A stretch of 42,670 nt of DNA, taken from NCBI GenBank assembly GCA_947630355.1, contig CANRHJ010000001.1, positions 1-42,670 of the forward strand, given 5' to 3'. The DNA is from Candidatus Gastranaerophilales bacterium. GTDB taxonomy: Bacteria > Cyanobacteriota > Vampirovibrionia > Gastranaerophilales > Gastranaerophilaceae. This document shows, in pieces, positions 1 through 7,772 of this stretch (position 1 is its first letter; every line of letters starts with the position of its first letter). A program made the position numbers and the translations under genes. The notes beneath the pieces were generated by a model. The model had not been told where the DNA came from, made no database searches, and saw nothing but the letters and a program-made list of their open reading frames with translations.

Positions 1-677
1 ACAGCTGTCTTAATTACGGCCCAAATAAGTAAATCTACAATCTCACTGCTGCTTAACGGGTTGTCAATTGATGTAAAAACTTTTATAACAAAGAATTTAA
101 AGAACAAGAAAACAGCAATCCCCATAACAAAAATACAACAAGGATATGCCATTGAAGAAGCGGCATTATTTCTGAAATCCGTTTCACGTTCAATATTATT
201 GATAATTTCATCCAGAATACTTTCAAGTTTACCTGATTTTTCTCCCGTAATAATTAAATTTGTATATGCAATTCCCAGACAATGAGAATAATTACGGAAA
301 GAAACTTCCAAAGAATTACCTTTTTTAACCGAATTAACAATTTTATTACACAGACTTTTTATAAATTTATCGGAAGCTGATTTATACATTGACTGAAAGG
401 TTTCAAGAATTGACAACCCCGAAGAATATAAGGAATAAAAGGAATTAAAGAATTCTGATTTTTGTTTCAAAGAAAAAGGCGGGATTGTATTTATTTCATG
501 AGATGTATGAAATTCATAAGATTGGCGTGGTTCATCATCGTTACTAAAATTAATATTAAGTACGGTGAAGCCGGAATTTTCAAGTTTGGCAGCGGCTTCC
601 GCGACGGATTGTGCATCTATGAAGCCGTTTATTATTTTATTTTCAGGACTTTTAGCTGTATAATTAAATTTACTCAC
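1..677 (-). CDS. GspF/PilC-family inner-membrane protein, N-terminal part (cut by window edge)
   Basis: Reading the minus strand from a GTG at 677 gives about 225 uninterrupted codons that run off the left edge. The product begins VSKFNYTAKSPENKIINGFI, the typical start of GspF/PilC proteins, the polytopic platform protein of type II secretion and type IV pilus machines. The first T2SF domain follows, with the hallmark TGEKSGKLESILDEI and then a hydrophobic segment (YPCCIFVMGIAVFLFF). The second T2SF half lies outside the window. GTG is chosen because it fits the family's usual N-terminus. No good Shine-Dalgarno is visible, and a TATAAT sits only about 8 bases upstream. Whether it serves secretion or pili cannot be told from this part. 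Plus-strand open frames over this stretch are antisense shadows. Confidence 0.85.
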   Translation of the reverse strand, partial: MSKFNYTAKSPENKIINGFIDAQSVAEAAAKLENSGFTVLNINFSNDDEPRQSYEFHTSHEINTIPPFSLKQKSEFFNSFYSLYSSGLSILETFQSMYKSASDKFIKSLCNKIVNSVKKGNSLEVSFRNYSHCLGIAYTNLIITGEKSGKLESILDEIINNIERETDFRNNAASSMAYPCCIFVMGIAVFLFFKFFVIKVFTSIDNPLSSSEIVDLLIWAVIKTA

Positions 678-742
678 AAGGAATATTATAGCATTATTAA
701 AATAAAAATCGTAACGATATTTTTTTATGCTAGTATATACAT

Positions 743-1528
743 ATGAATATATATATATTACCGTTAATATTAACATTATTTGCCGGGATGTCAACGCTGG
801 TAGGCGGATTTATTACCTTTTTTATAAAACGGGATAATTTAAAAGCACTGTCAATCGGATTGGGATTTTCAGCAGGAGTAATGGTTTATATAAGTTTAAG
901 CGAATTAATGCGTGAAGCTCCCATAATGTTAAGTGAATATTACGGTGAAGTAATGTCAAAAGCTCTGGCTTTTGGCGGTTTCTTTGCGGGAATAATAATA
1001 GCAATATTAATAGACTATTTTATACCCGATCACATTGAATCTGATTTTTTAAGTACATCACAAAAATGTAATCAAAGGCACAAAATAAGGCGGGCAGGGT
1101 TAATAACGGCAATAGCGGTAACATTACATAACTTTCCCGAAGGAATGGCAACGTTTTTGGTTTCCACACAGGATATAATGCTTGGTATACCCGTAGCAAT
1201 AGCAATAGCAATACATAATATACCCGAAGGAATAGCAATAGCTTTGCCGATATTCCATGCAACCGGTAAAAAGCGGCTTGCAATATTATATTCATTTGTA
1301 TCAGGGATATCTGAGCCTGTAGGCGGATTGATTGGCGTGGTGTTATTAAAAACAATAATGCCGGGACAAACAATAGGAATAATGACAGCGGCAGTAGCAG
1401 GAATTATGGTATACCTGTCATTTGATACTCTGCTCCCTTTATCGAGAGAATACGGAGAAAATCACCACGTTATAATCGGTATAATATCAGGTATGTTAAT
1501 AATGAGTCTGGGATTAATCTTTTTATAA
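743..1528 (+). CDS. zupT: ZIP-family zinc/divalent metal transporter (ZupT type)
   Basis: A 261-residue polytopic protein with about eight predicted membrane spans. It carries the two signature metal-binding helices of the ZIP family, HNFPEG (residues 129-134) and HNIPEG (158-163), within the ZupT-like subgroup that imports Zn2+ and other divalent cations across the inner membrane. A histidine/charge-containing loop near residues 96-118 fits the variable cytoplasmic loop. Length matches ZupT (about 255-270). It is divergent from the GspF/PilC gene, with a 65-base shared upstream region. No Shine-Dalgarno is evident before the ATG at 743. Its stop codon overlaps that of the converging acetyltransferase gene. 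Metal specificity is inferred from the family. Confidence 0.88.
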   Translation: MNIYILPLILTLFAGMSTLVGGFITFFIKRDNLKALSIGLGFSAGVMVYISLSELMREAPIMLSEYYGEVMSKALAFGGFFAGIIIAILIDYFIPDHIESDFLSTSQKCNQRHKIRRAGLITAIAVTLHNFPEGMATFLVSTQDIMLGIPVAIAIAIHNIPEGIAIALPIFHATGKKRLAILYSFVSGISEPVGGLIGVVLLKTIMPGQTIGIMTAAVAGIMVYLSFDTLLPLSREYGENHHVIIGIISGMLIMSLGLIFL

Positions 1529-2017
1529 TTGATATTCCATAATATAATCATCCATAACAAATCCTTCTCCGATATCGGTAACAACCGCATCAATTTGTTT
1601 AAACCCCCATTTTTTGTACGCTTTGACGGAATTAATATTATATTTATTTACCGTCAAATAAACAGATTTTTTATTTAGCTTTTCTGCTGTTTTACAAATT
1701 TTGTCAAAAGCCTCAGCACCTATGCCTAAATGTCTGAATTCTTTTTTAATATATAGTTTTGATAAGAATAATTTATTTATCTCAGGATGAATAGCGAAAT
1801 ATCCTGCAGGAACTTTGTCATTATAAATCAAGTTATAAATATATCCTTCGTCACGGATTTGAGATTTTATAACATCAAAAGACTGAAATTTATTAAGCAT
1901 ATAATCAATTTGCCGAACGGAAAGGATAGCCGGCCAATATTCATGCCAAATAGAGAAAGACAGATTGACAAGAAGGAGAATATCTTTATCTTTTTTAACG
2001 TCGAAAAAGCTTATCAT
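1523..2017 (-). CDS. GNAT-family N-acetyltransferase
   Basis: A 164-residue protein with the GNAT fold. Motif A is clear at LSKLYIKKEFRHLGIGA (roughly residues 85-101), where the R-x-x-G-x-G/A stretch binds the acetyl-CoA pyrophosphate. It is followed by the helix/strand pattern KKSVYLTVNKYNINSVKAYKKWGF (shown with motif B NxxSVKAYKKWGF), typical of small-molecule or protein N-acetyltransferases. The substrate cannot be assigned. An AAGGTG sequence lies 5 bases before the ATG at 2017, overlapping the end of the histidine-phosphatase-like gene, so the two are probably co-transcribed and perhaps translationally linked. It converges with zupT, overlapping by 6 bases at the stop codons. Confidence 0.85.
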   Translation of the reverse strand: MISFFDVKKDKDILLLVNLSFSIWHEYWPAILSVRQIDYMLNKFQSFDVIKSQIRDEGYIYNLIYNDKVPAGYFAIHPEINKLFLSKLYIKKEFRHLGIGAEAFDKICKTAEKLNKKSVYLTVNKYNINSVKAYKKWGFKQIDAVVTDIGEGFVMDDYIMEYQL

Positions 2018-2026
2018 ATCTTCACC

Positions 2027-2650
2027 TTAAAGCGGAATATATGCCGAATAAACCAAGCTTGAAAAATCTTCAAAATAACTGATTTGAGTTGCACTACCTG
2101 TCGGGATATAAACCTTAAATTGAGATTTAATCGGAATAGAAAGAGCATTAGCAACTGCTGCTTGGATAACTTCTCTGTGAGTAACAATAATAAGTCTTTT
2201 ATGAAGATTATTTTTGATAATACCGCTTATCACCGAATTAACTTTATTGTTGAAATCAAATACGCTTTCACCGCCTTCAGGAGAGAAAACATCAGGATTA
2301 AGATGATAATCATCAAGCTGCTTGGGATATTTCTGTTCGATTTCCTCGTAAGATAATCCGCTCCATATACCGGATTTACGGCTTTTAAGTTCATCAATTA
2401 CTTCAAAATCGTGGTTAATTACGGAAGAAAGAATTCTTGCGCTCTGAATAGTTCTTAGAGCAGGACTTGTCAATATTTTATCAATTTTAAGTCCTTTATT
2501 TTTAATCCACATTGAAATTCTTTCAATTTCAAATTTACCGGCGGCGTTCAAAGAAGGATAAGACTCATCATCAAAGAGTCTGTTTTCTTCGGTATTTATA
2601 GTAGCACCATGACTGATAAAAGTAACTTTACATTTTCTTCTGAATAACAT
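2027..2650 (-). CDS. Histidine phosphatase (phosphoglycerate mutase-like) superfamily protein with altered RHG motif
   Basis: A 207-residue protein of the PhoE/CobC/GpmB-like branch of the histidine phosphatase superfamily. The phosphate-accepting histidine is in FISHGAT (H14), the second arginine in SPALRTIQSA (R66), the general acid region at E87 followed by GIWSGLSYEEIEQKYP, and the second catalytic histidine in VTHRE (H158). The first motif, normally R-H-G, reads S-H-G, so one of the two phosphate-binding arginines is missing. It may have reduced or altered activity, or bind rather than hydrolyse phosphoesters. It is the first gene of a two-gene unit with the GNAT gene and is divergent from gyrB. 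GCAGG lies 5 bases before the ATG. The substrate is unknown. Confidence 0.8.
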   Translation of the reverse strand: MLFRRKCKVTFISHGATINTEENRLFDDESYPSLNAAGKFEIERISMWIKNKGLKIDKILTSPALRTIQSARILSSVINHDFEVIDELKSRKSGIWSGLSYEEIEQKYPKQLDDYHLNPDVFSPEGGESVFDFNNKVNSVISGIIKNNLHKRLIIVTHREVIQAAVANALSIPIKSQFKVYIPTGSATQISYFEDFSSLVYSAYIPL

Positions 2651-2667
2651 AAAAACCTGCCAATAGT

Positions 2668-2673
2668 AGTATA
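2668..2673 (-). promoter_or_regulatory. Possible -10 element for the phosphatase/acetyltransferase pair
   Basis: TATACT reads on the minus strand 17 bases upstream of the ATG at 2650. No convincing -35 hexamer is seen at standard spacing, so this is a weak call based on position and the -10 match only. Confidence 0.25.
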
Positions 2674-2730
2674 ATCTAAAATTTAAGATTTATCCAGAAT
2701 AAATTTCCGAAGGAAACAGAATGTAAAAAA

Positions 2731-2760
2731 TTGGCAAATAATGAATGTTTGTAGTAGAAT
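2731..2760 (+). promoter_or_regulatory. Predicted sigma-70-type promoter for gyrB
   Basis: TTGGCA (2731-2736) and TAGAAT (2755-2760) are separated by 18 bases and match the -35/-10 consensus at five of six positions each. The expected start near 2767 leaves a leader of about 23 bases before the gyrB ATG at 2790. No other promoter-like signal is seen before the following three genes, so it may drive the whole 2790-9749 run. Confidence 0.55.
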
Positions 2761-2789
2761 ACTAATGTATAGCAGATTGGGGTTAGGAT

Positions 2790-5234
2790 ATGACAGTAGA
2801 AACAAACAGTTATGATGCAAGTAATATAAGAGTATTGGAAGGCTTAGAGGCAGTCAGGTTAAGACCCGGCATGTATATCGGTTCTACGAGCCAAAGGGGA
2901 CTGCATCATTGTGTATATGAGATAGTAGATAATTCAATAGATGAGTCACTTGCAGGATATTGTAAACATATAAAAGTAACAATAAATAAGGATGAGAGCG
3001 TAACGGTAGAAGATGACGGACGAGGAATTCCCGTAGATATAAAACCCGAAACAGGAAAATCCGCCTTAGAAATAGTACATACAGTGCTTCATGCCGGAGG
3101 CAAATTTGGTGACGGAGGATATAAAGTATCAGGCGGACTTCACGGAGTAGGTGCATCAGTAGTAAATGCATTATCCGAGAAAATGGTAGTAGAAGTATCA
3201 AGGGACGGATTTGTACACAGGCAGGAATATATGAGAGGGGAGCCAACAGGGCCTGTCGAAAAGATAAGAGAAACAGATAAAACAGGTACTAAATCAACAT
3301 TCTGGCCCGATCCTGAAATATTTAAAGAAACAACCATAATGGACAGAGATGTAATTTCAAACAGATTAAGAGAAATGGCATTTTTGAACAAAGGGTTAAA
3401 AATAACATTTACTGATGCTAAAACCGAGCATTGTGAGGAATTTCATTACGAAGGCGGAATTGGCAGTTATGTTGAGTTTTTAAATAAGAACAAAAATGTG
3501 ATGTTTGAAAAGCCTGTATACATGGATAAAACAATAGATGGGATTGCGGTTGAAATAGCGCTGCAATATACGGATGCATACAATGAATCCGTATTAAGCT
3601 TTGCAAACAACATAAACACCCATCAGGGCGGTACACACTTAACCGGTTTCAGAAATGCAATAACAAGAGTACTAAACGATTATGCACGAAAGAATAATTT
3701 ATTAAAAGATTCCGATCCGAACGTAACCGGAGATGACGTAAGAGAGGGCTTAACAGCAATAGTCAGTGTAAAATTAGGCGAACCGCAGTTTGAAGGACAG
3801 ACAAAAGAAAAACTTGGAAATACGGAAGCTCAAAGTGCGGTCAATGATGTAGTAAGAGAGAAATTTCAAGAGTGGCTGGAATTTAATCCCAAATCCGCCA
3901 AATTGATAATCGAAAAGATTTTACAGGCACAAAGAGCAAGAGAAGCTGCAAGGAAAGCAAGAGATTTAACAAGAAGAAAATCCGTGCTGGAAAACTCCAC
4001 TCTACCCGGAAAACTGGCAGATTGTTCCAACAGAGAGCCGGAAAAATGTGAATTATATATCGTTGAGGGAGATTCTGCCGGAGGAAGTGCTAAGCAGGGC
4101 AGAAACAGGATGTATCAGGCTATTTTACCTTTAAGAGGAAAAATATTAAATGTAGAACGTGCAAGACTTGATAAAATATATGCAAACAATGAAATTCAGT
4201 CGTTAATACAAGCTATAGGAATAAATATCAGTAAGAATGAAGAAGACGTTAATATAGACAAACTCAGATATCATAAAATAATATTTATGACAGATGCCGA
4301 TGTAGACGGAGCACACATAAGAACCTTACTGTTAACATTCTTTTTCCGTTATGCAAAACCGTTAATAGACAACGGATACATTTATATAGCACAGCCGCCG
4401 TTATATAAACTGACAATCGGCAAAAACTCGGAATACTTATATGACGACAGAGCTCTGGATAAAACCTTGAGAGAACGCGGAACAATCGGATTGACTTTAT
4501 GCGATAATTCAAAAGATAAAGTATGTGCAAATGAAGCATTGGTTACACTTATAGGAAATATGTCGGGATATTATAATTCATTTAACAGTCCCATCATAAA
4601 CGCGGTTCCTTCCGTTGTCATAAGAGGACTTGTAAGAGCAGATATAATACCCGAAGATTTTGATAATCAATCAAGAATGGAAGAAATTATAGCATATCTT
4701 CAACACTACATAAAAGACCACGCGGAAAATTACGGAATAACTGAGGCTAAAGATTATTCGGTTTCCTTAAAACAGAATTTGGAAACGGGTAAATACACAA
4801 TAAAGGTAGATTTAGGTGAAGGAACAGAGCCCGTGACAATTACGCCAAACTTTATCAAATCATCGGAATATACAAGAATTAAAACTACATATCCTCAAAT
4901 AAGGCAATTTTTATTTGAAGAGGAAAAGTCATTAAATTTGAACACCGGTACGGAAGATATTGTTGTGACATCATTTACGGAGTTGCAGCGAATTATAGAA
5001 GAACGCGGTAAAAAAGGAGTAGGTATACAAAGATTTAAAGGTCTGGGAGAAATGATGCCGCAGCAGCTGTGGGAAACAACAATGGATCCGGCCAACAGAA
5101 CACTGTTAAAAGTCAGAATAGAAGATGCCATGCTTGCGGATCAATTGTTTGACGTTTTAATGGGAGATAATGTAGAACCCAGACGTGAATTCATTGAAAC
5201 CAATGCCGTATATGCCGCAAATATTGATACTTAA
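2790..5234 (+). CDS. gyrB: DNA gyrase subunit B
   Basis: An 814-residue GyrB, the ATPase/Toprim half of the A2B2 gyrase that introduces negative supercoils. The GHKL ATPase domain has EIVDNSIDE (44-52), DDGRGIP and GGLHGVGASVVNAL. The transducer has GGTHLTGF and a QTKEKLGN loop. Toprim has EGDSAGG (426-432) and DADVDG (502-507), and the family end has QRFKGLGEMMPQQLW. Between Toprim and this end (about 555-735) lies an extra region of about 170 residues, as in the longer enterobacterial-type GyrB, which explains the length against about 640 residues in short forms. An AGG lies unusually close to the ATG. It heads a run with TPR, GGDEF and lytic transglycosylase genes. gyrA is not in the window. 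Confidence 0.97.
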   Translation: MTVETNSYDASNIRVLEGLEAVRLRPGMYIGSTSQRGLHHCVYEIVDNSIDESLAGYCKHIKVTINKDESVTVEDDGRGIPVDIKPETGKSALEIVHTVLHAGGKFGDGGYKVSGGLHGVGASVVNALSEKMVVEVSRDGFVHRQEYMRGEPTGPVEKIRETDKTGTKSTFWPDPEIFKETTIMDRDVISNRLREMAFLNKGLKITFTDAKTEHCEEFHYEGGIGSYVEFLNKNKNVMFEKPVYMDKTIDGIAVEIALQYTDAYNESVLSFANNINTHQGGTHLTGFRNAITRVLNDYARKNNLLKDSDPNVTGDDVREGLTAIVSVKLGEPQFEGQTKEKLGNTEAQSAVNDVVREKFQEWLEFNPKSAKLIIEKILQAQRAREAARKARDLTRRKSVLENSTLPGKLADCSNREPEKCELYIVEGDSAGGSAKQGRNRMYQAILPLRGKILNVERARLDKIYANNEIQSLIQAIGINISKNEEDVNIDKLRYHKIIFMTDADVDGAHIRTLLLTFFFRYAKPLIDNGYIYIAQPPLYKLTIGKNSEYLYDDRALDKTLRERGTIGLTLCDNSKDKVCANEALVTLIGNMSGYYNSFNSPIINAVPSVVIRGLVRADIIPEDFDNQSRMEEIIAYLQHYIKDHAENYGITEAKDYSVSLKQNLETGKYTIKVDLGEGTEPVTITPNFIKSSEYTRIKTTYPQIRQFLFEEEKSLNLNTGTEDIVVTSFTELQRIIEERGKKGVGIQRFKGLGEMMPQQLWETTMDPANRTLLKVRIEDAMLADQLFDVLMGDNVEPRREFIETNAVYAANIDT

Positions 5235-5253
5235 TCCCAGAGGTTAACCGCCA

Positions 5254-6312
5254 GTGAATTTTATAATAAAACTGCTAAAATTAAAAGTTACGAAGGTATT
5301 TATAAGTATACTAATGATTGCTTTTATAGTATCTTTGTACTTTTGGCGGGATTGGTACTTAAGGCAATATCACAAATGCATAGGATTTTATTACGTTAAC
5401 AAAGGCGATAAAGCATATAAGAATAAGAACTATCAAGCGGCAGTTGATTTATATAAAAAAGGATTAAGATATTATCCGGGCCATTCAAGAGCAAGCTGTA
5501 ATTTAGGGAATATATATGTCAGTTTTGAAAACTATTATGAAGCCGTAAATGCGTATGAGCAAGCACTGAAATATACTCCCAATTATATGGTATGCAGAAT
5601 GGATTTAGGGATAATATTATCCGAGAAAATGGCGAATTATGATAAAGCAATACAAGAATACGGCAGAGTTATAAACACAAATAACATTATAATAAACATA
5701 CCCTTTGTATATGATAATAAGAAATCAACAAAAGCAAATAAAGGTATAGCATATTATAACATGGGGCTTGCTTATCGCGGGAAAGCAGTATATATGGGGG
5801 ACAAAACAACCGCAGCAGTAAAATATTTAAAAAAAGCAAAAGACTCCTATTTGAACGCTAAAGAATATTTAAAGGATGATTATGATAATACCTATAATTT
5901 AGCACTGACGGAACATTTATTAGGTGATTATAATGAAGCGGCAAGAGAATATTGTAAAGCAATTAATATTGCACCTTTAAAATATGAAGCTCATTACAAT
6001 TTTGCACTTCTGCTAAGAACCATGAATTTGAATAAAGAGGCTTTGGATGAATTTGAAAAAACAACAATGTTATTGGATTATAATAACAACTATGAAAAAA
6101 ACAAATATATATACGGAATAATAACCGAAATAAAGCGCAGAATAATAAATGAAGGGGGTTATGATTTTTTAAAAGACAGGGTGGATGTAACCTCAATTTC
6201 TCAGGATGATATAGTTTATTCACATGGTAAAATTATTTCATCAAATCAAAAAAATCTTAATATGGAAAAGTTAATGAAATGCAGCTACGAAAAACAATTT
6301 GAAGAAATATAA
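5254..6312 (+). CDS. Membrane-anchored TPR protein
   Basis: A 352-residue protein starting at a GTG, with AGAGG about 10 bases upstream and 19 bases after the gyrB stop. One N-terminal hydrophobic span (about residues 12-30, VTKVFISILMIAFIVSLYF) is followed by tetratricopeptide repeats in the pattern G-x-x-x-Y/A-x-x-A-x-x-x-Y, such as GDKAYKNKNYQAAVDLYKKG and GNIYVSFENYYEAVNAYEQAL, and further repeats to about residue 280. It is probably a scaffold facing the periplasm from the inner membrane. It lies between gyrB and the GGDEF gene, with only 2 bases to the latter. TPRs do not define a specific partner. The nearby transglycosylase suggests an envelope role, which is inference. Confidence 0.82.
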   Translation: MNFIIKLLKLKVTKVFISILMIAFIVSLYFWRDWYLRQYHKCIGFYYVNKGDKAYKNKNYQAAVDLYKKGLRYYPGHSRASCNLGNIYVSFENYYEAVNAYEQALKYTPNYMVCRMDLGIILSEKMANYDKAIQEYGRVINTNNIIINIPFVYDNKKSTKANKGIAYYNMGLAYRGKAVYMGDKTTAAVKYLKKAKDSYLNAKEYLKDDYDNTYNLALTEHLLGDYNEAAREYCKAINIAPLKYEAHYNFALLLRTMNLNKEALDEFEKTTMLLDYNNNYEKNKYIYGIITEIKRRIINEGGYDFLKDRVDVTSISQDDIVYSHGKIISSNQKNLNMEKLMKCSYEKQFEEI

Positions 6313-6314
6313 GT

Positions 6315-7754
6315 ATGACAAAAACAGAAAAGTATATTGAATTATTAAACAATATTTCGGTAATATTATCAAAAAAGATATCACCGTTAAACACAATACA
6401 AAGTATCAATAAACTGCTTAATACATATTTGGGAATAACAAAGAGTCAATATATAATTTGGGATAACAATAATATGTTATTAAAAGATTATATGTGCGAC
6501 ATTAAAATAAATGATAAAGACATCCAATCAAAGCGGATAAATTTTGCATACACGAATTTTGGTTTGAACGGGGGAAATAAGTTTTATTTTAATGAAAGAG
6601 AATACAATATAGAACCTGAAGAGAAAGAGCTAAAGCAAATAGAAGAGGAAAGTGAATTATCAGACAGTCTCATATATCCTCTGAGCGCAAACGGTGATGT
6701 TTTCGGACTATTAATAGCTGAAATAGCGAAGAGAAAGTATACTAAAGAATTTTTTTCAATAATAAACATAATATCAAGATTAATATCAGGTTCAATAATA
6801 AACAACACTTTAAATGAGCAAATGGAAATCAGTCTGAATTTTTATAAAGCGATGAAGGATATAGCGAAAATAATAGAAAGCCAATATGAGTTATCATATA
6901 TAATTCCGCTTATAGGAGAAATGATAGACAGATTTATGACCTCACACTTGATATATATATTTATATACAAAGAAGGAGAGTATAAACTTGTATGGCCCAA
7001 CGCCTGCAAAGATGAAAACATATATAAATTGGTAAAGAAAATAACACCGGAGTCGGAATACATAATATCAAAAGATGAGAGAATAGGCGTATTTCCTATA
7101 CAAAACGAAGATAAAATACTTGGTGCAATAGCTGCTTACAGTAACATAGAGAAGTTATTACAAAAAGATATAGATTATCTTTTGCAGTTAACGAGACAAT
7201 CAGGATTAACAATACACAGAGCCAACGTGTATGCTGAGGTATTAAAATATGCGACAATGGATGCTTTAACCGGATTGAATAACAGAAGGCAAATGGAAAT
7301 CAGGCTAAATCAGGAAACATCGAACAGCAAGCGTAATAATACACCTATATGCTGTATGATGCTTGATGTTGATTATTTTAAGAAAGTCAATGATACATAC
7401 GGACACGCGGCAGGTGATATCGTATTAAAAAAGGTATCCGAAATAATAAAAACAGAAATAAGGGATTACGATATAGCTTGCAGGTACGGAGGAGAAGAAT
7501 TTTTTATAATTCTGCCGCATACTGCTATTAATGAAGCGAGCTTAGTGGCTCAAAGATTAAGAAAGGTCATTGAAGATAATAAAATCAATATACAAGCGAG
7601 CAGTGCAGCCAATATTTCACACATAAAAGTAACGGTTAGTATTGGAGTCTGCGCTTTTAACAATAAAATGGATGCCAATGAATTTGTTCAGAAAGCCGAT
7701 AAAGCACTTTATGAAGCAAAAACCACTGGCAGAAACAGAGTAATAATATATTAA
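6315..7754 (+). CDS. Diguanylate cyclase with GAF-like sensor regions
   Basis: A 479-residue protein with no membrane span. Residues about 1-300 resemble one or two degenerate GAF-type sensor domains, for example SLIYPLSANGDVFGLLIAE and IGVFPIQNEDKILGAIAAY. The C-terminal third is a full GGDEF domain: DALTGLNNRRQME, the metal-binding DVDYFKKVNDTYGH, and GGEEF at 392-396. An RxxD inhibitory site (RDYD, 383-386) lies five residues before GGEEF. It should make c-di-GMP from two GTP, with product feedback inhibition. The ligand of the sensor part is unknown. It is 2 bases after the TPR gene and 18 before the lytic transglycosylase gene, so likely co-transcribed. Confidence 0.92.
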   Translation: MTKTEKYIELLNNISVILSKKISPLNTIQSINKLLNTYLGITKSQYIIWDNNNMLLKDYMCDIKINDKDIQSKRINFAYTNFGLNGGNKFYFNEREYNIEPEEKELKQIEEESELSDSLIYPLSANGDVFGLLIAEIAKRKYTKEFFSIINIISRLISGSIINNTLNEQMEISLNFYKAMKDIAKIIESQYELSYIIPLIGEMIDRFMTSHLIYIFIYKEGEYKLVWPNACKDENIYKLVKKITPESEYIISKDERIGVFPIQNEDKILGAIAAYSNIEKLLQKDIDYLLQLTRQSGLTIHRANVYAEVLKYATMDALTGLNNRRQMEIRLNQETSNSKRNNTPICCMMLDVDYFKKVNDTYGHAAGDIVLKKVSEIIKTEIRDYDIACRYGGEEFFIILPHTAINEASLVAQRLRKVIEDNKINIQASSAANISHIKVTVSIGVCAFNNKMDANEFVQKADKALYEAKTTGRNRVIIY

Positions 7755-7772
7755 GTACGGAAAAGAACAGTA

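Noticed and set aside
61..746. Plus-strand open frames (74 and 94 codons) at the left edge
   Set aside because: They lie antisense to a continuous minus-strand frame with strong GspF/PilC similarity and have no similarity or ribosome binding site of their own.
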